NCBI GenBank assembly: GCA_015179025.1
Contig: WHUX01000012.1
Coordinates: forward strand, 62,001 to 126,000
DNA: 64,000 nucleotides
Source: Terfezia claveryi
Lineage: Eukaryota > Ascomycota > Pezizomycetes > Pezizales > Pezizaceae
Direction: 5' to 3'
The notes beneath the pieces were generated by a model. The model ran no database searches. It was not told where the DNA came from and saw only the letters and a list, made by a program, of their open reading frames with translations. This document shows positions 47,301-57,598 of the stretch, in pieces (the stretch's first letter is position 1; each line of letters begins with the position of its first letter). A program made the translations under genes and the position numbers.

Positions 47301-47478
47301 TTCTCTCGTTACAAGCATACCAGATATAAGCATATACTGGTTACAAAGCTAGTCTGGTTGGCACAACATCCTCGGAGAGGTTACAAAGCATACCTCTACA
47401 TAATGTAAATAAGATTATAAGAATATTCTTATTTTTTTTGGGCGCTTAGTCACCATAGAGATGCTTGTAACGAGAGAA
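47301..47478. mobile_element. 178-bp element with perfect 18-bp inverted repeats
   Basis: TTCTCTCGTTACAAGCAT (47301-47318) and its exact reverse complement (47461-47478) enclose 142 bp that contain a TA-flanked copy of the other family's terminal motif at 47352-47364. A looser relative (GTTACAAGCAT...ATGCTCGTAACGAG) lies at about 47880-47922. The structure fits a very short MITE or a solo foldback unit into which another element inserted. Confidence 0.65.
47352..47364 (+). repeat. Copy of dispersed 13-bp terminal motif
   Basis: Exact GTCTGGTTGGCAC directly after TA (47350-47351), about 1 kb upstream of a decayed Tc1/mariner transposase tail on the same strand, so it may be the left end of that element. 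Confidence 0.65.
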
Positions 47479-48340
47479 GCACTTTACTGGATTAAGTATG
47501 CTTATCGATAAGAAATTTCCCGCACAACGTTCACAACTCAGTATACAGAGAAAATCAAATATAGCGAACAGGACATAACATAGCGAAAGTCAAACAATAT
47601 GGAAAAAGCTGCTAAGTTTCTCTTCTTACATCAAACGGAATCTACAGCCAATATGATTCAGCTACAAGCGTGAGAGGAAACGGGTTGAGATGCTTGGACT
47701 TCAGTGTCCTTCCGGAACCACCCCCTCCTCTTCATCCAGATATCTCCTGGTTGTTCTGTATCTCCTCTTATCTGTATTTGTATTATCTGCATGTATTCTA
47801 GTATCCCTTATCTCGTTCTTACCCCCACGCTTGCTTTATTCAAAGCTTTCCTATTTTTCCTCGATATAAGAATATATTGGTTACAAGCATATTTGCCCAA
47901 TCCGGAGCGTATGCTCGTAACGAGCAGTCATCTGTATCCTACCTGACTCTGCATCCTTGCTCAAATCATGGTGATGCATTTACTGTACAGGCGATTGTAG
48001 ATTTGAGACATTATAATGTAGTTTATGTCAGAATTTTTCGCGATTTTTACGTGGCAACCATCTCCACACCTTGGTGGCAACACCACTACACAAGGAAATA
48101 TGGACCGATTGACAGATTTTCCAAGGACTGGATCATGGGAAGTGTAGCGAAAATACTTCCCCTGGTTCCTGGGAGGTCGGAATACAGTGCGAAGGTTTTT
48201 GAGATGGATCACCATGAAAACCTGCCGGTCTAGGATGGTGTATTTGGGGAGCCATCACAAGCCCTAGTAGGTTCGAATCTTGCCTCGTTTAAAAAATATC
48301 TAACAGCCAATCCAACGAGCACGGGTTTGGTCCTAAGACT

Positions 48341-48506
48341 GAAAATGTTATTATTGTGGATGACTGGGCCCCATATTCCCCCGACCTCAACCCCATTAAT
48401 TGAACAGGTCTGGGAGCGCCTTAAGGAGCTTCTATTGAAGCATCACCCTTACATCGCACATATGCCTGGTGGTCCAGAAGTTATCAGAGCACTAAACATA
48501 AAGTAG
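48341..48506 (+). pseudogene. Tc1/mariner transposase C-terminal fragment, frameshifted
   Basis: The frame from 48341 reads a stretch ending WAPYSPDLNPI, the signature around the third part of the DDE/D catalytic triad of Tc1/mariner transposases. An extra AATT at about 48398-48401 then breaks the frame. Reading resumes one frame over from 48402 with EQVWERLKELLLKHHPY and a GGPEVIRAL block, then a stop at 48504-48506. The expected segment between the second catalytic Asp and SPDLNP is missing or scrambled, and no N-terminal helix-turn-helix could be found upstream. This is a dead remnant, plausibly of the element whose left end lies at 47352. Confidence 0.8.
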
Positions 48507-49719
48507 TTTTTTTGATAGCCTCGTTCAATTATTTTTGGACATCAATTTCCTGTATCTAGATCTTTGTGATGTTAATATATGTGTGAGATGTGGGCGAAGG
48601 TGGTTTTGCGTGTAATTTTGCTACCTAGTACAGCAGAGTATTATGAGCATTACGAGAGTATGGGGTATGTTTATTCAACTACCTACCCTGCTGCGGTACT
48701 TTGCATATCAACGTAAGTATATGGGGAGCCGGGCCTAGGATATACACAACCAAGACTAGGAAACGCAGTTCAAATCTCATGAGCTGTTGGTACCTCTTAA
48801 GCACCCCGTCCCTCATTGACTGCCCCTTGGCTTGTGATTGCCGGCGTCTACCAGCTGCTGCTTGCTTTTTTCTGATTGGGACCATTGCACAACAATTGCG
48901 AAAGGACCTAGGCCATCTACTTATATGTACATGTGGGCAAGTTCTCAATCTGCAACATTTCTTCCATCTCAACATCTGAAAGGCTAGAGTCTGGACGGAC
49001 TAGGGACAAGGGAGCTCACAGGCGGCCGCCATTTCCACACCCATGCAACAGAGCCATCTGAGGATGGATGAGCAGGATGAGGGCTTGCCATCCTCGCAAT
49101 TGGTATGGGGCTTCCAAGCTCATGCCTTATCGATAAAGCGGGCCATTCAGATCCTAACTGCTTGAGGGAAAGTGCGTGCTGCTTTCGATCGTGGGGGGCT
49201 AGAAGCATAGTTGGCCAGGAGTCAAAGTAATAGGTTGATTTCATTGCTCACAAATTTTATGTTCGCATACAGCAGCCCTGCAATTGGAGATGCCTGAATC
49301 GGTCCGCACCGAGTGGTAGAGTAGTAGTGTAGATCTATATTTGATTTTGAAAAGGACACCGTTTGAAATTTGAGTTCGCCCACTATGTATTGAACACTAT
49401 GTATCCCCAATTCCCACGCTGTCGGTTAAATGCTCAGACACAAAATACTACTAAGTCCTGAGGTCCTCCGACGACATGAATTTACTCGGCACTAGCGTGG
49501 ATTCACTCGTGCTCAATTGCAACCGTTATCAACTATTTATTTCTCTAAGAAACATGGAGCTCAACCGGCCACAGCGGCATCAAGCGGCGGCACAGTAGCA
49601 GCTTGCAGGAGGGGGGCAATGGGGAAGTGGGGCCGAGAGAGCGCGCCCGATCTTCCGCGTCCGAGATGACCTTATACCCTTGCCCATCCCCCATTATTCC
49701 TCTCCGAACAGGTATGCGG

Positions 49720-49769
49720 TGTGTGGTGTGGGGTGTGGGGTGTGGGGTGTGGGGTGTGGGGTGTGGGGT
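49720..49769 (+). repeat. 7-bp G-rich minisatellite (GTGTGGG-like)
   Basis: About six to seven near-perfect repeats of the 7-mer GGTGTGG run up to GGGGTAATTATT, ending about 115 bp before the start codon at 49883. The G-rich strand could form a quadruplex. Confidence 0.85.
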
Positions 49770-49882
49770 AATTATTCGGATATATTTGAACCTCATCCCA
49801 AGCTACTCAACTGTGGTTATTTTGATCTTGTTCACTTCCCCCATCCCCTCAACCCAGCTCCTTCTCCACACAGAGCTCGATC

Positions 49883-52627
49883 ATGTCCCAAGAAAAGGAA
49901 AAATCCCGATTTTTAGAGTTCAGGCACCATCCACATGGCACCAAGAATGCCGATGGCAGTCTTATGCTCAATCGATTCTCGTCCATCCTTACCAATGGCT
50001 ACGAGTTTCCTGGAGCGCAAGCTATGTTGTACGCCGCGGGGATTAAGAACCAAGAAGATATGCGATCGAAGCCTCAAGTTGGTCTGTTGGCCCAAACTCT
50101 ACATTGTGCCCGCAGTTTTCTGATCTGTCCGGCCTGTATAGGAGTGGCATCTGTTTGGTGGGAAGGGAATCCTTGCAAGTAACTCTAACCCTCCCACGAA
50201 GAATATCACTCAGGTGTCTTGCTAATTCATTCGCCAATTTCCGTAGTATGCACTGTCAGCTACCAATCATATAACGCCCATTAAGTAGTCCGAGTAGCTT
50301 ACGAAAACACGTCCGCAGTGCTGGATTTAGGGAACACTGTGAAAGAAGGTCTCGAGAAGAATGGCATGATCGGCTGGCAATTCAATACAATTGGAGTCAG
50401 TGATGCAATTACCATGAGTAACCAAGGTGAGTGTTTGGACCTACCAACTTTGGTTCACCAGCAACTTTGAATTCATTTGCTGACTTGGGAATCATAGGCA
50501 TGCGGTTCTCCCTCCAAAGTAGGGATATCATTGCCGATAGCGTGGAAACGACAACCTGTGCCCAAGCCCATGATGCTAATATCTCAATTCCCGGCTGTGA
50601 TAAAAATATGCCTGGATGTGAGTTTATGCAGGCCCCTATCACGTGCACGTGACTTACATGAGACAGGTATCATGGCTATGGCTCGTCATAACCGACCCTC
50701 GCTGTAGGAATTCAAACCATATCTGAACCTTAGAATTTATGCGACTGACTATCAAGTATCAGTATGATCTATGGCGGCTCTATTAAAGGAGGTTTTTCTG
50801 AGCGGTTGAAGCAACCTGTCAATATCTCGAGTTGCTATGAAGCACACGGCGCCATGATGTATGGAAAGCTTACCACAGACGACTTAGACGACCTTATCCG
50901 CAATGCTTGCCCTGGGCCAGGGGGTTGTGGTGGCATGTACACTGCAAACACTATGGCCACAGCTATAGAGGCAATGGGTTTGACTCTTCCGGGGAGTTCA
51001 TCAACCCCCGCAGAAGGTCCTGCAAAACGGCGTGAATGTATTGCAGCAGCTGCCGCCATTAAAGTCTGTCTTGAAAAGGACATTAAGCCACGAGACCTCA
51101 TCACAAAGGAGTCACTGGAGAATGCACTAGTCATGACGACGGCACTTTGCGGAAGTACCAACGCTGTTCTCCACTTTCTCGCGATATCTCATTCTGCAGA
51201 TTTGGATCTGACAATTGACGACTTTCAGCGAGTTGCGGATAAGATCCCTGTTCTGGCGGATCTGAAACCGTCGGGGAAATACATGATGTACGATTTGTAC
51301 GAACTAGGTGGCACCCCGTCAGTTTTGAAATACTTTATTCAAGTCAACCTCATCAACGGCAACATCCCAACGGTCACTGGGAAAACACTTGCAGAGAATG
51401 TTGCAAGCGCCCCAGACCTTATGAGTATGAAGCAGGATATCATCAGGTCAATCGAAAACCCTATCAAAGCTACTGGCCACATCCGAATTTTGAAGGGAAA
51501 CCTCGCGCCCGGAGGAGCCGTTGCCAAGATCACAGGAAAGGAAGGAAAGAAATTTGTTGGGAAAGCCAGAGTGTATAATGGAGAAGAACAGCTGATGAAG
51601 AGTTTGGAGAAGGGTGAGATAAAACCAAGTGTAAACACAGTGCTGGTGGTTAGGTACGAAGGGCCAAAAGGTGGGCCAGGAATGGTGGGTGCAATCCTCG
51701 ATCCCCGTTCATATTCATCTGCAGAAACGGCAAAGTGTTGGAAGAATAGCTAGTAAGTAGGAGCTGCTGGAGGATTGGTCCATACGTTTGGGATCGTTTG
51801 ACCGACTTAAAAATGGGGCAACAACGAACAGGAAACAGGGGGGGTGAACGGGCGTGTTTGCTCTACAACCAATGGGACAAATTGGGGCGCCCTCACGGAA
51901 ACGCTGACAAATTATGTGAAAAACAGCCGGAGCAACTCAAAACTAGTGCTGCCCTCATGGGTGCAGGCGTCACAAACGTGGCCCTGATTACTGATGGAAG
52001 ATATAGCGGAGGCTAGTTGTTCCAATACCAGGCCTCCGAGGCTGTACCGAAGCTTACTTGTCAAACACCTTTAGCCTCCCATGGATTTATTGTCGGTCAT
52101 GTTGTTCCAGAAGCACAGTGTGGTGGCCCAATTGCAGTCCTCCAAGGTACGCATTGTTCCATACATACTCCAGAGTTTACGACGAGCAGCCATGATAGGC
52201 ACACATCTGGCAGTGTTGTGAACACTGACACGAGCACGGTATCTATGAGCAGACGGAGACGTCGTCACGATCGACGCAGAGTCAAATCAGCTTAACATGG
52301 ATGTCAGTGACGAGGAAATTGCAACAAGGTTGAAGAGTTGGAAGGCACCCAAACCGAAAGTCAATCGGGGCACGCTCTCGAAATACATCCACTTAGTCGG
52401 TGATGCAAGCCATGGGGTATTTCTTCTTCCTGCTATCTTTGCTACGTCTAGTCATCCAGCCTGAGTATATCTCACACGTTGGCAATGCTCCTGCTTGCTG
52501 ACGTGCCTGACCACTTCCTCATCCAATTCCAGCTCGCCCCGTCTACCCCCCTTCAAGATACGTAGACATGTGAGCTAACTACTCCTTTATTCTACCTGGT
52601 TGATAGGCTATTCTCGATATGTTTTAG
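49883..52627 (+). CDS. ILV3: Dihydroxy-acid dehydratase (Ilv3 family) with an 8-nt exon
   Basis: Eleven exons: 49883-50081, 50142-50178, 50247-50254, 50319-50426, 50498-50617, 50667-50703, 50763-51684, 51927-52011, 52075-52146, 52253-52416 and 52607-52627; 590 residues. The enzyme dehydrates 2,3-dihydroxy-acids to 2-keto acids in valine/isoleucine synthesis using an Fe-S cluster. Ligand cysteines are all present: Cys78 (NPCNMH), Cys151 (PGCDKN) and Cys225 ([12 protein letters not shown]). [28 protein letters not shown] and the ending SHGAILDMF are also conserved. The 8-nt exon 3 rebuilds NMHL. Intron 8 starts with GC. Introns 7 and 10 are long (242 and 190 nt). The N-terminus lacks an Arg-rich presequence, and TTTCAQAHD replaces the usual GAQxYD-like block, so this may be a non-mitochondrial paralogue rather than the main enzyme. 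Confidence 0.9.
50247..50254 (+). other. 8-nt microexon of the dihydroxy-acid dehydratase gene
   Basis: TATGCACT lies between a CCGTAG acceptor and a GTCAGC donor. Joined to flanking exons it completes Asn79, adds Met80 and His81 and begins Leu82, rebuilding the conserved CNMHLLDLG. Skipping it would shift the frame (8 is not a multiple of 3). Confidence 0.85.
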
Positions 52628-55600
52628 AACACATCATCAGACTATGGGCGTGAGTTGGAGCTACATATTGTAAGTTGTCGATACCAGTGCTGTTTGATAT
52701 TTATGATGTCTACACTTGGGACATGCATATAATACGGGGCCATGCAGATACTAACTTCGCTATATTTAGGGCATTATACTGGGTTCTATCTATTCTTGCC
52801 TAGATGTATATGAGCTGGCATTGACGTGTACAAAGATTTCCAATACTCTTAGCTCGATGCAAACTGAAGGAGGAGGATGGCGGGAGAATCAATGTGGTAG
52901 TGGGAGACGTTACAGATTTTCTGCCAGAATAGCTACACATAATGCGAACTCTAAGCGTGCCTGAGACCAATTTTCAAACCAAAGAGCCAACTTCACTTAT
53001 TGAAGAGAAAAGAAGTATTTTTTACTGTGGGAATGTAGGTATACCCCGGGGTGGAAGGTCAAGTTACCGGTACACATCACTTAGGGCGCTCTATCTATGG
53101 TTCCTATTTCGGAAAGTGGGACTAGCACCTCGGAAAGCCATCCAGATTCCATACATCTTGACATCTGGACTTGCCCTTAATCCAGAGGCTGGGGAGAAAG
53201 GCATGGTATGGCATGGCAAGACTGTACTCTACACTCATACAAACCTTCTGGAATTATCTCAAGATTTTTAGAAAATCACCCTATACAAAATAAAGAATAT
53301 ACCCTACTTTTCCTTCGCTCTGACCTTTAGAAGCTAGATACCATTGCTCATCTCGCATCCAGCCTCAGCTCTTTCGTTCGGCTACAAATCCCACAACCAG
53401 TAGGACAATGCAGCTATTTCTTTGGTACGAGCTGCACGGCGATAGAGGTACCAGTACGGAGTACTAGCGACTGGGACTGCAGCACCGTGCAGGTCCAGGG
53501 TGTTTTGATTCACGGAAGGGCAATTCTGCATCAATATCATGTGTTCAGAATTGTTACTTTAGTAGGTTACATATTGGTGGAGGGGTGGCAAAAGGTAACA
53601 CTGAAAGCCGTGGGAACCACTTTTGGGGCTATCGAAGATCGATACCGTGATTATGGTAAGATGGTAAGATCATGTGGAATCCATATGCGCTAGATCGGCT
53701 CTTGACGGCGGCGCGGCGGGCGGATGCCCATGTGTCTCTTGGGGTGAAAATCTGTGAGACGGATTCCAGCAGCATGGACAAGCAGAAGATTGGAGGGTGC
53801 TGTTTGTCCAGACGGTATGTAACCCTCGAAATTTCTTACCCAAGGCTGACCTGTGAAACGTAGGAAGTTCGCGGATATAGTATATTGAATATGGCACTGT
53901 TTGGGGAGCCTTGCATTGCTGCATCAGAAGCCGTCAAAGTATAATACATACCATTGTGTTTATATCCATACCCCAAGCTCAATCTCAATCTACCGGCAAG
54001 TTAGGTCCGGCATCTTTACACTTGGACAGGCCGTTTTATGACGACGGCCCTGTCTTCCCCCATTTATCTCCTCCACACAGTACCAACCATTTCCGATGCT
54101 TCTTTCCAACAAAACAAAGAAGGTCTCATGATATGTATGTAAAGAATCGATCATAAATTCTATCGAAGCTTCTATGCCTTGCTCAGGTTGCCTAGCCTCC
54201 GATTGCCAGCAAACAGCTCTTGAGACAAGGAAAAATAAAGGTGAAGGGGGAAAAGTAAGCCTATCCTGTTGAACCTTCCTCGATCGCATCGAGAAACTCT
54301 TCGAAAACTGTTCAGGCACTATGCAAATATTTTAGACAACCACGCAGCTAATTCAACTGACCAGCTCAAACTAGAGCAGGATCCAGGCACATGTCGGTAT
54401 TCTAGACTCGCCGGCTAGACAGTGGCTTGCATTTGGGTAAACTTCCAGAGAGATAGACGTCCCCTAAGAACTGCAAGAACTGTTATCGATAGCTTCACAT
54501 TTGAGAGTAGACAAGTACACTGGTCTACAACCCTATGTACATGGTATATTATGCATTATCCTTCATGAAAGCCAACGAGCTGCCCGGAGGAAGAGAGGGG
54601 GGGTGAAGGGAAGATGAGAGAAGGGACGAACCAGTCCATATCAGAACCGACAAAAAGAAAAGAACACATAATCGATATCTAGTACAGAGCAGATCTCTGT
54701 CTTGATAGTAATCGTCGACTATCCTACACCCCCTTAGCCGCCCGCCGTTCCTCCTCCCCTTTAGCGCCTCCTCCGGTATGTTCCCCTATTTTATCACATA
54801 TACTACCCCCCTTTCCTTAACCAATAAACCATTCATGTTTATTATAAGAAGAGCCAATGAGAAGCAATAATAACCTCGGTATTACTACATAGGTCTTATG
54901 TATATGTTCCAAAGTAACTAACTATACTAGTCTATGTGTGCAGCCAATGCACAGCATCCTCCCCACATACATCTGCCTACCACATGACTACGCTAAAACA
55001 ACCCTCCACCCAATCTGTCCATTTCTCCCCCTGACAGCGACGATGATCATGACGATAGAGCTGGAGAGGGGTTTGTGCTAGGGTTTGTGTTGGATCAGTA
55101 TCTTATCCATTGGTCAGACAATAATGTATTATTGGCATTGCAATCAAGCATTGACTTTCATGCACCGAACATACTGCATGCTGCATAAGTATAAACTGTG
55201 AAAAGAATGATCCTGGTTCACACAAGATTTGCTTTTCCTTTTCCAAGGCCCTTGAGTTGCCTTCTTTGGCTACGACCTCCCGATTGGGGTGAATCGGCAA
55301 TACGCAGACCGGCCGAACGACGTTCGTTCAGGGGAATCCACAATTTACTTTGGGCAGGTAGGTAGTACAGGTCTGTGCTTCATTACCTCAATATTAACAA
55401 GGTAGTTAGTCGTAGGCCATCATGCTTGCTTTCTTCCTTGCTAAGAAGCTCGAGTAGGGGGAAGGATCTGGAGCCGGAGCATGTAAAGAATTGATCAAAG
55501 AAGACTTTGAGCCGCAGCGTACCGTGTTCCTAGAGAAGCAATGCGCTCCGCTCCATCTAGTCTGGTTACATACATACGTCTTTCGCCCCCCTCCACCCCC

Positions 55601-57598
55601 CCCGGCCCCGCCCCTCGAAAATCACAAAAATCACAATAACCTACCTAAATCTTTTTGGAAAAAAAAAAAAAAAAAAAAATTTCTCTGCGAACACGGTCAT
55701 TGTGCATCATGGGAAAAGTGAGTGAAGCACTAAAGAAAGGGACCGAGAGCCGATAATTGCGGGGGATATTACTTACTATGTACAGTACAATACAGTACAG
55801 CACAGTCACAATTTGTATTATTATTATTTTTATTTTTATTATTATTATTATTTATTTTTTTTGGGGGGGGGTGGGGGGTTATGCCCTCCATTTCTTTTTT
55901 TTGCTAATTTGGCTTAAATCAACACAAGAATACTTGAAAAAAAGATAAAGATTAGTTTTTAACTACCTAATAGAAGGTTGGTTACACTAGGCCAGGAGCA
56001 TGCTATAGCTATTAGGGATAGGAGAAACCGTACTATAGCCAGTGGGAACTAGTGAGTTTTTGGATCCCTATTCCCTTACTTCTAGCTTAACTATTTATCC
56101 GGCCCTACTGTTTCAACTCATCGCACGTACATCAAGAGAGGGAGGAAGGTATGTGACATCGATGGAAGGGGAAGGGGGTGGGGTATGATCAGATGTGATT
56201 AGGTATTATATGTAAGGTTCTCCCGTACAGTCTCCCGCCTTCCCTCCCCCCCCGTCCTCCCGGTGTCTGATGACCGAGCCCCTTCTAGCGGGGGGGGAGT
56301 GTCGTCGATACTACAGCACACCCGTGATCTCGTGAATATCCCGCCCGGACCGTCCGTGACGAAAAACCTCAAAGCACAAAACGTCACAGCGCCTGCGTAT
56401 GCCTGGCTTCTCTGGTGCGCGGAGCAAAAAACCAACTCCTTTCCTTGTGTTCATGTGGGCACCAGCGTTCGGCTGGAAATTTTGTCAAGGACTTTTGCAT
56501 TAGAATTTCGCTTCGTGACCCAATATTTCATGTCGCACAGCACGCACAATAACTCATGCGGGGTATCAGAATGTTTCACTTAGTAGTAGTTCATGTCTGT
56601 GATTTCTTCAACTATGTTTGTTGTGATGATTAATTTATACTAAAATTCGGTACTAGATGCTATGGGTCGTAAAAACGAAGAGATGCTGTTGTTGAACGCT
56701 TAGGAAACAAAAGAATAATCCAACTCGTGACATGCAAAAGTGGCAGCCCACAATGAAGAAACAATTCCAGATGACACCAAAAACACGAATCGAGGAAGTT
56801 CTTACAAATCTTCCAATAAAAAAAGGAATTCAAGACGAAGCAGCAAATACAAAAAGCGAACTAGTAGCGAACTCAAGCAAAATCATCATTTGGCTCTGCC
56901 CGGCCTAGCAATCCCATTCCCGTTCCGTCCTGTTTCCTAATTCGGTAGTCCCATCCATTAAACACCACAAATACACCCTGACAAAAAAAGTCGCTCACTT
57001 TTGTTTTCCATTTTCCCTGCCGTGAACGTAACCCGTACAAAAAAAATAAACCCTCAGAAGTTTATACCCATCCATATCCCCACTTTGTGCACAAACTCAT
57101 CCCAGCCGACAGAATTCCCGTTTCCGTTGAAAAGGCATTAATTGCTCCGTGGTGTCTGTTGCTTGCTTACTGTCGATGCAGGTTCCCATGAAGTGGGGCG
57201 CACTTTTGCTTCCACCTCATTTTCCTCCCAGCCCTTTCTCGCATTTTTTTTCGAAACAATTTATGGTATACGCGATAGCCATCCAATAGATAAGGTAAGT
57301 GAAATTAATGGAAATTGGAAAGAGATTAAGCGTAACAAAGGAAATTCGTTAGAAACTAAAAACAATCAAGCACTTCCAAAAAAAAAAAAAAAAAAAAAAA
57401 GCATCGGTAGAAATCAGGCCTAATTATAGTGATTTAGTTGCAACCTATGCAGACCCAAAGCAAGACCAACTCCAATGAATAAGTTGAATTCGTGTCATCG
57501 TCAAAAGCATGTCGATCAAACGGCTTGCACCAGGCCTGCGTACGATCTGTAAGGATATGATTTGGTGGGAAGCTAGTGCCCTGGTTGGAGGGAGGTGA
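52628..57598. other. 5-kb intergenic region without a supportable gene
   Basis: Open frames here (52942, 53487, 53911, 56263, 57142) have no family resemblance and do not extend across plausible introns. Homopolymers A21 (55659-55679) and A23 (57378-57400), an ATT-rich run at 55815-55860 followed by G10, and a partial terminal motif after TA (TAGTCTGGTTACATAC at 55558) are present. The base composition is mixed and suggests old repeats. Confidence 0.55.

Larger units (their letters stand above)
44211..49882. other. 5.7-kb gene-poor region with transposon debris
   Basis: The longest gene-free stretch before the window end. It contains the MITE-like element 44956-45317, motif copies at 45773 and 47352, the 178-bp inverted-repeat element 47301-47478, a Tc1/mariner transposase tail at 48341-48506 and a G-rich minisatellite at 49720-49769. 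From about 44.9 to 47.6 kb there is no open frame over 60 codons on either strand in an AT-rich background, consistent with decayed repeats. Remaining open frames (47877, 48679, 48984) have no family resemblance. Confidence 0.65.

Noticed and set aside
48262..48300. B-box-like sequence GGTTCGAATCT with a pairing T-stem
   Set aside because: The T-arm folds but no matching D-arm, anticodon arm or acceptor stem lies upstream.
48679..48975. 98-codon minus-strand frame with a basic, Gln-rich segment
   Set aside because: No resemblance to any family I can name and no conserved start context; it could be a transposon scrap.
49883..52627. Dihydroxy-acid dehydratase as a broken pseudogene
   Set aside because: At first the stops and frame changes looked like decay, but eleven exons with consistent phases rebuild every conserved block without a stop.
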